From Gallionellaceae bacterium (GTDB lineage: Bacteria > Pseudomonadota > Gammaproteobacteria > Burkholderiales > Gallionellaceae), in NCBI GenBank assembly GCA_003151655.1, contig PLYB01000156.1, positions 153-10,602 of the forward strand: 10,450 bases of DNA, written 5' to 3'. Made by a program: the position numbers and the translations under genes. Below the pieces are notes generated by a model. That model was not told where the DNA came from. It ran no database searches and saw nothing but the letters and a program-made list of their open reading frames with translations. The stretch's first letter is position 1; the number at the start of each line of letters is the position of its first letter. This document shows positions 1-6,117 of this stretch, one piece after another.

Positions 1-2
1 AC

Positions 3-827
3 AAGCGGAGCAAGTTCATCCACTATGCGCCGCGGATCGCGGTCCTGAACAACCTCGAATTCGACCATGCCGACATCTTTGCCGACTTGTCCAGCATCGA
101 AACTCAGTTCCATCACCTAGTACGTACCGTGCCAGGCAACGGACTGGTGGTAAGCAACGGGCGCGAGGAATCGTTGCAGCGCGTCATCAATCGCGGTTGC
201 TGGACACCCGTGGAAAAATTCGGCAGCGACCAAGGCTGGCAGATTGACGACAACAATGTAGTTACGCTGAATGGCGTTGCACAGGGCACGCTGCAATGGG
301 AATTGTTCGGCGAGCACAATCGCATGAACGCCCTTGCCGCACTGGCCGCTGCCCGCCATGCTGGTGTACCTGTCGCACAGGGATTGGCCGCCCTCGCTGA
401 ATTTAAAAACGTAAAACGCCGTATGGAAGTACGCGGCACAGTCGATGGCATCACCGTCTACGACGATTTTGCCCATCACCCTACCGCCATCGACACCACC
501 GTCGCGGGGTTACGCCGCAAGGTCGGCAAGGCGCGTATTCTTGCCGTACTGGAGCCGCGTTCCAACACCATGAAACTGGGCGTGATGAAAGACGCGCTGC
601 CCGGCAGCTTGAGAGATGCCGACCTGACTTTCTGCTACGCGGGAAACCTCGGCTGGGATGCGCGTGGCGCGCTTGCGCCGATGGGGGCAAAGGCCGTAGT
701 GAAAGACGATCTCAATGAACTGATCGAAGTCATCGCGGCTGCGGCAAAGTCTGGCGACCACATTCTGGTGATGAGCAACGGAGGCTTTGGCAGCATCCAC
801 GAAAAACTGCTTAAGCGGATGGGGTAA
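3..827 (+). CDS. mpl: UDP-N-acetylmuramate:L-alanyl-gamma-D-glutamyl-meso-diaminopimelate ligase, C-terminal part (5' end outside window)
   Basis: Mpl is a cytoplasmic ATP-dependent Mur-family ligase. It joins recycled murein tripeptide (L-Ala-gamma-D-Glu-meso-DAP) to UDP-MurNAc, saving precursor during peptidoglycan turnover. The reading frame is already open at base 3, so the N-terminal domain and the P-loop lie upstream; about 274 residues are visible. Family signatures in order are LNNLEFDHADIF near 45-80, the Mur-ligase EHNRMN motif at 312-329, the Mpl signature DDFAHHP at 462-482, PRSNT at 555-569, and the C-terminal SNGGFGSIHEKLL just before the TAA stop. The DDFAHHP and PRSNTMKLG motifs favour Mpl over MurC. 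An apparent start at 87 (TTG) is only an internal codon, because homology continues upstream of it. No clear terminator follows the gene. Confidence 0.95.
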   Translation, partial: KRSKFIHYAPRIAVLNNLEFDHADIFADLSSIETQFHHLVRTVPGNGLVVSNGREESLQRVINRGCWTPVEKFGSDQGWQIDDNNVVTLNGVAQGTLQWELFGEHNRMNALAALAAARHAGVPVAQGLAALAEFKNVKRRMEVRGTVDGITVYDDFAHHPTAIDTTVAGLRRKVGKARILAVLEPRSNTMKLGVMKDALPGSLRDADLTFCYAGNLGWDARGALAPMGAKAVVKDDLNELIEVIAAAAKSGDHILVMSNGGFGSIHEKLLKRMG

Positions 828-1105
828 GCCCACGTTTCCATTAGCCCGAAAAGCCGTCATACCGGTCAGCCTTCACTCAAGAGCGATCACTGGCGGCCCC
901 CATCGCTTCGCTCTCCCCGCAGCGGAAGAGGATTGAGGAGAGGGATTCGCCAGCAAAAATAAAATGAACTCAATTGGTTAAATTACTTTCTTCAGAGTGT
1001 ATTGAATTAATTGACATCCAACAAGATCAAGCGCAAATTGCAAAAGAATTTTAGGAAGTGAAATCTGTGGCTCGGCATCTAAACTAATATCGAAGGGAAG
1101 ATAAC
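828..1105. other. Gene-free interval between mpl and the lipoprotein gene
   Basis: No credible ORF was found in these 278 bases. The left half is GC-rich and holds a degenerate inverted repeat (separate entry). From about 950 the composition becomes clearly AT-rich, which marks the left edge of the AT-rich block that continues to about 4780. A TTGACA at 1011-1016 resembles a -35 box, but no good -10 box lies 15-19 bases downstream. The purine-rich AAGGGAAG at 1093-1100 serves as the ribosome binding site for the next gene. Confidence 0.6.
911..944. repeat. Degenerate CTCTCCCC...GGAGAGGG-type intergenic inverted repeat
   Basis: CTCTCC at 911-916 can pair with GGAGAG at 937-942, and the inner CCCGC can pair with GCGG at 922-925, giving an imperfect stem. 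It resembles the intergenic CTCTCCC/GGGAGAGG repeats common in many proteobacterial genomes. There is no T-run, so it is not a typical intrinsic terminator for mpl. Only one copy is visible in the window, so its repeat nature is inferred from general familiarity. Confidence 0.35.
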
Positions 1106-1273
1106 ATGAATAAATTGTCTTTGTTGTTAATTATCTGCGTGTTAGCGGGTGCCACGTCGGGTTGCAGTAAATCCTCAACGGCCGCATCGACTAGCTCAAC
1201 TACATCATCTGGATCTGGCACCGTTACGGCAGTAGCAACGCCAAGTACTGTGTCCGTAGTTACTGCAAAATAG
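1106..1273 (+). CDS. Small Ser/Thr-rich putative lipoprotein (55 aa), unrecognised
   Basis: This 55-residue ORF starts at ATG 1106 with a good ribosome binding site (AAGGGAAG, 1093-1100) and stops at TAG 1271-1273. The N-terminus is MNK followed by a hydrophobic run (residues 4-16) and then ATSGC with Cys20, which looks like a lipoprotein signal peptide. The lipobox is imperfect because Thr17 sits at -3 where Leu is usual; Ser18 and Gly19 are acceptable. The predicted mature part is only about 36 residues, almost all Ser, Thr, Ala, Gly and Val, with no recognisable domain. The TAG stop is part of the AGGGGG Shine-Dalgarno of the following 794-residue gene, so the two are probably co-translated. 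It could be an assembly or anchoring partner of that protein, but this is inference. It is not a family I recognise. Confidence 0.7.
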   Translation: MNKLSLLLIICVLAGATSGCSKSSTAASTSSTTSSGSGTVTAVATPSTVSVVTAK

Positions 1274-1277
1274 GGGG
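1272..1277 (+). promoter_or_regulatory. Shine-Dalgarno AGGGGG overlapping the upstream stop codon
   Basis: AGGGGG lies 4 bases before ATG 1282 and shares the last two bases of the TAG stop (1271-1273) of the small lipoprotein gene. This arrangement fixes the start of the 794-residue protein and suggests translational coupling of the two genes. Confidence 0.7.
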
Positions 1278-1281
1278 CATC

Positions 1282-3666
1282 ATGAAATTTCTAAAATTAC
1301 ACCAAATTGCGATACTCGCCTTTACTTTACTACTCAGCTCGACCACTTGGGCGACAGTTCCCGCAAACACGCTTCCTACCACTTCTCCATATAATGCCGA
1401 TCCCCAGAACTTATATGTTCAAGATGCCACTTCGCAAGGAATCGGCAACGTGAATATGATACTTTGCATCATGAATGGCATGGGCGTGAGTGCCAGCGGC
1501 ATGCTTAACAACGGGGCTTATGTTGCGCTTATTGATATTAATAAATGTCAGTCACAGGGTGGAGGCAGTTCTTCAGGTGGGTCAACCTCCGCTGGAGCAA
1601 GTTCTGCAACGAACTTTATGAAAGCAATAATCAATGCCACTCGCGCTGACAACTCCTCTCCCATGGTCGCCGATGTCTGGATGTCGATGACCCAAATGAA
1701 TAACGGACAGCCTCAGTCACAGGAGATTTATGTAAAGGTGACTGCAACTTCGTCTCCAGCCGATGTGCCACCTTACGGCGTGTTTCGCATGGACTTCGTT
1801 GGTTATCCAAAAGGTACAACTGCATTTACAACTGCAAACCAACAGATGAATGGTTACCTCATCTCTACTTCATCTAACATGCAATATTACGAGGCGGATA
1901 GCGGTGGGCAGCTCAGTAAATTAACCATGACTGCAGGTACAACAACCTCTGGAAGTGGCACTATTTATCAGGCTGGTAACAATAATGGTTCCCCTACCAC
2001 TACGACGTTCAATTTCAATTACACTCCGGCCGATTTTCGACGTAGCGACGGTACAAACGACCAGTGCTTCGACCGCTCATTGTCGAATGCTCAAACATCA
2101 ATTTGGCAATATGGAACTTACAATTCAACAGATGGCACACGAGTCGATCTGGCCAACCCAAGTTTTCCAATTACAGCTGTTTACGGCGGGACTACTTACT
2201 ACGGATTTGCTAGCTACTACGGCATAAATTTTCAGGGTCTTGATCTAAGTACTATTACGGGTAGCACTACCCCGATCAGCGGTCTGGTAGTTACTGATGG
2301 ACGAAGTGGCAATTCTACGACCTACAACATGTCTATGATTGGCGGAAGTTTAACCAAATGGACGCAAAATAGAACGACACTTGATGCAATGGATGGAATT
2401 CCATTTACGTTCAATGGCGATCTGACTGGTCAGACGACAGGCAGCACTAATTCTGTGAACGCAGCCATATCCAGCAACAATAATAATGGCTATGGGAACT
2501 GGCAGATGCAGTGGAATTCGACCGGGACAAATGCAGGAAAATTCACCGTGGTTGGCATGCAGAGTTGCAGTAATAACGGTTGCGCACTGACCACATTCAC
2601 TTCACCAGTCGTGGTCACCGGAACCAATTTCAATACGCAAGCTATCTCGGGTTGGTCTAATTCATTTGGTGGCAGCCTCAATATCCCAAACACTGGATCG
2701 GCTCATGTAAAAGCTGACGCAGTCAGTTATTACAGCCAATCCAATGTAGTACCAGGCTCTGCTTCTGAGCCGACCACCTTGTATTGCCTCAGCAACTGCC
2801 CAGACGCGACTTCTATTACGGCGGCCAATAGCTACTCTAGTGGAAGTGGGTCATCGCCATACAATACGGCTACCAAGTCTCAATGGTTCTCTGCCTCCAG
2901 TGCTGCAAATACGGTAACTTACACCTTTGGTGCGAGTGGACTTGTTAGTGGCAGCACAGCAATGACGATTACCAATTCCAAGTTCTTGAATAATTCCAAT
3001 AATAAGATGTTTTCGAACGGGATGCAGACTGGCATGCTTTTCGATGCCACTGCCACTGGTACAACCGGATTTGCTACTTGTTCGCAAGGTGTTTGCCAAC
3101 CGAATAACCCAACAGCCTACTACACATGGTCAACCGGTACCAACCAATGGAACCAGTCTATGTGGCTGACGAAAACGAGTAACAGCAGTGTTGTAGCGTT
3201 CGATCCGCCGCAGAATATCTCATATACCGTACCAACTGGAAGCACCTACGGTACTTGGGCGGGAAAGACAATCGTGTTGCAATTCGATGGGTTCGGCAAT
3301 TTGCAAGGCATTCCAAGCATCTGTGTTAGTCCGGTGGATAACTCTCAGGTTGATTGCACAACATCAAATAGTCGTTGGGTAACGCAGTTCTCGATTCCTG
3401 ATGGAGCAACTATGACGCTTCCTGCCTCAGGCTCTACTGCAGCGATTCCTTTAATCGTCAAGGCACTTAATGGGGAAGAGCGGCTAACTAACCTTGGGTC
3501 AGGTGCTACCACAGCAGCATGTAGTGGGATGTCAATCGCTACTCAAACACTTCCAGATGCTACCCAATTGCATAACATGGCGCTATCAACTGATTCCTTC
3601 TATATCGGTACAAAGCCAACACCTTCTTCAAGTGTACCGAAGATCATTGATGGGGTTGCTCAGTAA
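1282..3666 (+). CDS. Large exported Ser/Thr/Asn/Gly-rich protein with 12 cysteines (794 aa), function unknown
   Basis: The start is ATG 1282, preceded by AGGGGG at 1272-1277. Residues 1-24 form a classical Sec signal peptide: charged MKFLKLHQ, a hydrophobic core, and a likely cleavage after TWA at Ala24. The mature part is rich in Ser, Thr, Asn, Gly, Tyr and Gln and poor in charged residues, typical of beta-rich periplasmic or surface proteins. A Gly/Ser linker spans about 93-109. Cysteines lie at 62, 89, 262, 429, 434, 502, 506, 600, 605, 681, 692 and 747. Several are closely spaced (C-x4-C twice, C-x3-C, C-x10-C), which suggests local disulphides. There is no CxxCH haem motif, no LPxTG and no obvious C-terminal outer-membrane anchor. 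It follows the small lipoprotein closely and ends just before a strong terminator. I do not recognise the family. Base composition is lower in GC than the flanking housekeeping genes. Confidence 0.85.
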   Translation: MKFLKLHQIAILAFTLLLSSTTWATVPANTLPTTSPYNADPQNLYVQDATSQGIGNVNMILCIMNGMGVSASGMLNNGAYVALIDINKCQSQGGGSSSGGSTSAGASSATNFMKAIINATRADNSSPMVADVWMSMTQMNNGQPQSQEIYVKVTATSSPADVPPYGVFRMDFVGYPKGTTAFTTANQQMNGYLISTSSNMQYYEADSGGQLSKLTMTAGTTTSGSGTIYQAGNNNGSPTTTTFNFNYTPADFRRSDGTNDQCFDRSLSNAQTSIWQYGTYNSTDGTRVDLANPSFPITAVYGGTTYYGFASYYGINFQGLDLSTITGSTTPISGLVVTDGRSGNSTTYNMSMIGGSLTKWTQNRTTLDAMDGIPFTFNGDLTGQTTGSTNSVNAAISSNNNNGYGNWQMQWNSTGTNAGKFTVVGMQSCSNNGCALTTFTSPVVVTGTNFNTQAISGWSNSFGGSLNIPNTGSAHVKADAVSYYSQSNVVPGSASEPTTLYCLSNCPDATSITAANSYSSGSGSSPYNTATKSQWFSASSAANTVTYTFGASGLVSGSTAMTITNSKFLNNSNNKMFSNGMQTGMLFDATATGTTGFATCSQGVCQPNNPTAYYTWSTGTNQWNQSMWLTKTSNSSVVAFDPPQNISYTVPTGSTYGTWAGKTIVLQFDGFGNLQGIPSICVSPVDNSQVDCTTSNSRWVTQFSIPDGATMTLPASGSTAAIPLIVKALNGEERLTNLGSGATTAACSGMSIATQTLPDATQLHNMALSTDSFYIGTKPTPSSSVPKIIDGVAQ

Positions 3667-3683
3667 TTTGTTTCAGGTTGTAC

Positions 3684-3712
3684 AAAAAAGCGCGGTTCGC
3701 CGCGCTTTTTTT
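3684..3712 (+). terminator. Strong intrinsic terminator after the 794-aa gene
   Basis: The GC stem GCGCGG (3690-3695) and CCGCGC (3700-3705) closes a TTCG tetraloop. It is flanked by six A residues on the left and seven T residues on the right, so the full stem can reach 12 bp. It begins 17 bases after the TAA stop. The A-run/T-run symmetry would let it act in either direction. It should separate transcription of 1106-3666 from the 3731 gene unless read-through occurs. Confidence 0.92.
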
Positions 3713-3730
3713 ATGGGTTAAAATTCTTCT

Positions 3731-4351
3731 ATGAATTCACGTTTTCATTTTTTTATTGCGATATTAGCCAGTCTGTTGGTTCATGTCATTTTGATTACCT
3801 TGATACTTCCAAAGACACCATTACCCCAGCGCGATGAACAAGGCCCCCTTCAAGTGTTCATGCAACAAAATGATAATGGGCATGGACAAAAAAAGCACCC
3901 TAGGCAGGTAGAAAATACTTCGTTTACTGGCAAAAGCACAGTAGCTAAACACAAGCCAGAATTGAATAGCCCCGCGCTGATCCCTTCTATGATCAACTTA
4001 CCTTCAGAAATTGCCAATTCCCGTCCATCTACAAATACGCAAAACTTAAATATGTATGCTATGCAGCAAGCCCAATTTGCTCAACAACGGGCGATACGCA
4101 CCGTTACCATTCACGCCGGACTTTCGAATCTATCGGCACAATTACGTCCACTCATAAAAGGTAATATAGATTGCGTGCAACGGGTGGATAATGAATTTGA
4201 ATGCGCTCCCGTACAAAAAGAAAAAGTATTTACAGTTTTGAAGCAATTTTTTGACTTGGTTATAGAGGCCCGTAAGTTGGGCATTATTGAAAATCCCGCA
4301 CGAATGGATTTCGAGCCGGAATTAATTGTGAGCTTTACCTTCCTTCCTTGA
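3731..4351 (+). CDS. Inner-membrane-anchored periplasmic protein with TonB-like N-terminus (206 aa), function unknown
   Basis: ATG 3731 is the first start after an in-frame TAA at 3719. No Shine-Dalgarno is visible before it. Residues 7-26 form one transmembrane segment (HFFIAILASLLVHVILITLI) after a short basic N-terminus, giving an N-in, C-out topology. The SLLVHV wording resembles the N-terminal anchor of TonB/TolA-type proteins. Residues 30-120 are polar, rich in Gln, Asn, Pro and Lys, and probably extended. Residues 121-206 look folded, with Cys148 and Cys158 placed to form a disulphide, and end in ELIVSFTFLP. The C-terminal part does not show the YP...A..R..G pattern of a canonical TonB domain, so I do not call it TonB. 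It lies 19 bases beyond the terminator of the secreted-protein gene and shares its AT-rich composition, so a functional link is plausible but unproven. Confidence 0.75.
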   Translation: MNSRFHFFIAILASLLVHVILITLILPKTPLPQRDEQGPLQVFMQQNDNGHGQKKHPRQVENTSFTGKSTVAKHKPELNSPALIPSMINLPSEIANSRPSTNTQNLNMYAMQQAQFAQQRAIRTVTIHAGLSNLSAQLRPLIKGNIDCVQRVDNEFECAPVQKEKVFTVLKQFFDLVIEARKLGIIENPARMDFEPELIVSFTFLP

Positions 4352-4784
4352 TCCAAAATATTTTATCCAATCTATTTAATTTCCGTATTGGAATGAAGGA
4401 TGCGGTCAAATCCCCATTTTTATCACGCCGCTAATAGCTTCTAAGTGTTGCAGCTCAGCATAGCCCCTAATTTTTAAAACGTGTACTCAAGTTTTCCATT
4501 TTATTAGTTCCATCGTTTCCGCCAAGGCCGCAAGCGCCCTTTAGTCGTTGCCGTTTTTTCCTTCGCGACGATTTCATCCACCACAATATTCAAATAACCC
4601 TTTGCCAAGACTAAACCCTCAGCACAAAGCTTTTGCCGTCTCACCGTGCCAAACTTTGCGATTTATAGCGCGCTGGTTATTTAAAACTGGTTACGGCTTA
4701 ACTGAAAGCAGGCTTGCGTCCCCCGGTTACTACGTAAATTCAGACGGGTATGCGCGCGGTGCGTTGGGATAAATTAATGTGCGG
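4352..4784. other. AT-rich gene-free stretch of 433 bases
   Basis: No gene can be supported here on either strand. A 74-codon frame at 4548-4772 ends in a Gly/Tyr-rich stretch, but it lacks a ribosome binding site and its codon and residue make-up (many Pro, Arg, Phe) looks like non-coding sequence. Short CCAAT/ATTGG complementarity around 4368-4392 is too small for a terminator. The interval may hold decayed remnants or untranslated flanks of the neighbouring genes. Confidence 0.5.
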
Positions 4785-5141
4785 CTATGCCTGCCAAACC
4801 CCGAACCCGGCTTCACGCAGATCAATCCCTACTTCCACTTCTTTGTCGCGTGCTTCGTCATATGACATCGGATTAAAGGCTTCATACAGGTCTGGCAATA
4901 AACGCAGTCCGTAGTCTTTGACATAGCGATTGGATTGAATACCGGCCTTGTGTTTGTCGAAGCGCACATCGGGGTCCAGCCCGGTCATGCCGACGTAGAC
5001 GCATGGCTTACCGATGATGTAGCCGGGATTGCAGCGTTTGAAACGGCCTTCGTACAATACGTCCTGCGATAGTTCGATCACATAAACGTGATAGTGATTG
5101 CGGCGTGCCATATTTTTTGATCGAGAATGATAGTGTGCCAA
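4785..5141 (-). CDS. Small GIY-YIG-like nuclease-fold protein (118 aa)
   Basis: The minus-strand ORF carries HVYVI at residues 18-22 and CVYVGMTG at 47-54, then R60 and H64 in DVRFDKHKAG and an acidic EARDKEVEV segment (Glu97/101/103). The order Tyr, Tyr-Val-Gly, Arg, His, Glu matches the catalytic layout of the GIY-YIG nuclease fold, with VYV and YVG replacing GIY and YIG. The segment between the two motifs is about 24 residues, longer than in compact UvrC-like or YhbQ-like members. The first ATG is at 5141; Met11 at 5111 (MARRNHYHVYV) is an equally possible start, since neither has a strong ribosome binding site. No partner nuclease, transposon or intron lies beside it, so it may be a stand-alone DNA repair or orphan domain protein. 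The fold call is moderately sure; the activity is inferred. Confidence 0.65.
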   Translation of the reverse strand: MAHYHSRSKNMARRNHYHVYVIELSQDVLYEGRFKRCNPGYIIGKPCVYVGMTGLDPDVRFDKHKAGIQSNRYVKDYGLRLLPDLYEAFNPMSYDEARDKEVEVGIDLREAGFGVWQA

Positions 5142-5153
5142 TGTTCCCGAGCT

Positions 5154-5182
5154 AAACTACTTCATCCATCCCACTAAATCAA
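5154..5182 (-). promoter_or_regulatory. Candidate promoter for the GIY-YIG-like gene
   Basis: On the minus strand TTGATT (5182-5177) is followed after 17 bases by TAGTTT (5159-5154), matching 4/6 and 3/6 of the -35 and -10 consensus. Transcription from here would start only about 6 bases before ATG 5141. It would give a normal short leader to the Met11 start at 5111, which slightly favours the shorter protein. This is weak evidence from consensus matching only. Confidence 0.22.
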
Positions 5183-5247
5183 CAGATCATCAACATATCC
5201 ACGATGATTTGCGCGAACATGCACAGCAAATTTCCTTCTTCCGCCCG

Positions 5248-5276
5248 TTGTGTCATTATTACGCCGTCCACATAAA
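5248..5276 (+). promoter_or_regulatory. Weak candidate promoter upstream of the dioxygenase-ald operon
   Basis: TTGTGT (5248-5253) and CATAAA (5271-5276) are separated by 17 bases, matching 3/6 and 4/6 of the sigma-70 boxes, about 75 bases before the dioxygenase start. The divergent interval 5142-5352 must hold promoters for both directions, but no stronger candidate is visible. A short ATTTGC/GCAAAT inverted repeat lies just upstream at 5207-5231. Confidence 0.22.
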
Positions 5277-5352
5277 TTCCAGATTAAGCTTGTCCGGCAA
5301 CCGCACCTTATTGGCCCTGAATCAGAATCATTAAAACCACGAATAACCTGTC

Positions 5353-6117
5353 ATGACTATTACCACCCTCGCCCCCACCTATGTCGACCCTGCGCATCTT
5401 GCTGATGCCATAAAAAATAATGGCTTCGGGGTGTTGAGTCCGACAGGGCTGACCGCACTGCTTGAATACCCGCAGTCTGCGCTGGAGTCATTGAAAGCGG
5501 ACTGGGATGAGCTGCCGCTGGATAATTTTCTCAGGGACGGCGGGCGTTATCGCCGCCGCAGGCATTCCTGTTTCATCGCCAACAATACCTCGCTCACTCA
5601 GATAGCGCACCGCGCGCATTACCAGCCGTTGCAGTACAACGCGCTGCACGGCGGCATGTTGCGCTTGTTCGAACCGATGTCAGAGCATACCTTGACGCAA
5701 CCGGTCTGGTCGAAATTACTGCTGTCTATCGCGCACGTCTGTTCGAGCATTAAAGGCGAGCAGCCTTGGCATATCGAAGCGCACCAATTTCGCATTGACA
5801 CCAACGGCGGTATCGGACGACCTACGCCGGAAGGTGCGCACCGCGACGGCGTGGATTTTGTTGCCATCCTGTTAGTGGCGCGCGAGAACGTCAGCGGTGG
5901 CGAGAGTCGGATCTTCGAATTCAACGGACGCCACGGGCAACGCTTCACCCTGAGCGAACCGTGGGCGCTCATATTGCTCGACGACCAGCGCGTCATTCAC
6001 GAATCCACACCGATTCAACCGACCATGCCGGGTGGTCATCGAGACACGTTGGTACTGACCTTCCGCGCTGGCGGTTTTCTGGAACCTCCAAGCCCACCTC
6101 AAGGAGAAGTTGCATAA
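5353..6117 (+). CDS. 2OG-Fe(II) dioxygenase family protein, putative free amino-acid hydroxylase (254 aa)
   Basis: The length and motif order fit the bacterial 2OG-Fe dioxygenase family (PF10014 type), whose characterised members such as Bacillus L-isoleucine dioxygenase hydroxylate free aliphatic amino acids. They use 2-oxoglutarate and O2 and release succinate and CO2. The iron-binding triad is visible as H163-x-D165 in GAHRDGVDF and distal H216 in VIHES. R230 in HRDTLVLTFR is the likely 2-oxoglutarate-binding arginine. SGGES at 181-185 and the hydrophobic strands around it complete the core beta-barrel. There is no signal peptide, so it is cytoplasmic. ATG 5353 is the only sensible start, although no strong Shine-Dalgarno precedes it. 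The stop TAA overlaps the start of ald by one base (TAATG), so the two are one operon. The substrate is unknown; an amino acid related to the Ald reaction is a reasonable guess. Confidence 0.85.
   Translation: MTITTLAPTYVDPAHLADAIKNNGFGVLSPTGLTALLEYPQSALESLKADWDELPLDNFLRDGGRYRRRRHSCFIANNTSLTQIAHRAHYQPLQYNALHGGMLRLFEPMSEHTLTQPVWSKLLLSIAHVCSSIKGEQPWHIEAHQFRIDTNGGIGRPTPEGAHRDGVDFVAILLVARENVSGGESRIFEFNGRHGQRFTLSEPWALILLDDQRVIHESTPIQPTMPGGHRDTLVLTFRAGGFLEPPSPPQGEVA
6101..6106 (+). promoter_or_regulatory. Ribosome binding site AAGGAG fixing the ald start
   Basis: AAGGAG lies inside the 3' end of the dioxygenase gene, 10 bases before ATG 6117. It decides the ald start at 6117 rather than the longer in-frame opening further upstream at 5961. 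Confidence 0.75.

Noticed and set aside
113..479. Overlapping antisense ORFs within mpl (113-454 and 117-479 on the minus strand)
   Set aside because: They are fully inside a convincing mpl reading frame in GC-rich DNA and show no family features; they are shadow frames.
1011..1039. TTGACA as a promoter for the lipoprotein gene
   Set aside because: The -35 match is perfect, but at 17-base spacing the -10 position reads CAAATT (3/6), and no better -10 box lies at 15-19 bases.
1282..3666. The 794-aa protein as a multihaem cytochrome or autotransporter
   Set aside because: No CxxCH motif is present, and no C-terminal beta-barrel with terminal aromatic residue is seen; the C-terminus ends in KIIDGVAQ.
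4548..4772. 74-codon plus-strand ORF
   Set aside because: No ribosome binding site, odd residue composition, no recognisable domain, and the ORF lies in an otherwise non-coding AT-rich interval.
5961..6116. Longer in-frame opening giving a 422-residue version of alanine dehydrogenase
   Set aside because: The extra 52 residues are the alternative frame of the dioxygenase gene. The family N-terminus MKIGVPKEIK and a good AAGGAG site place the start at 6117.
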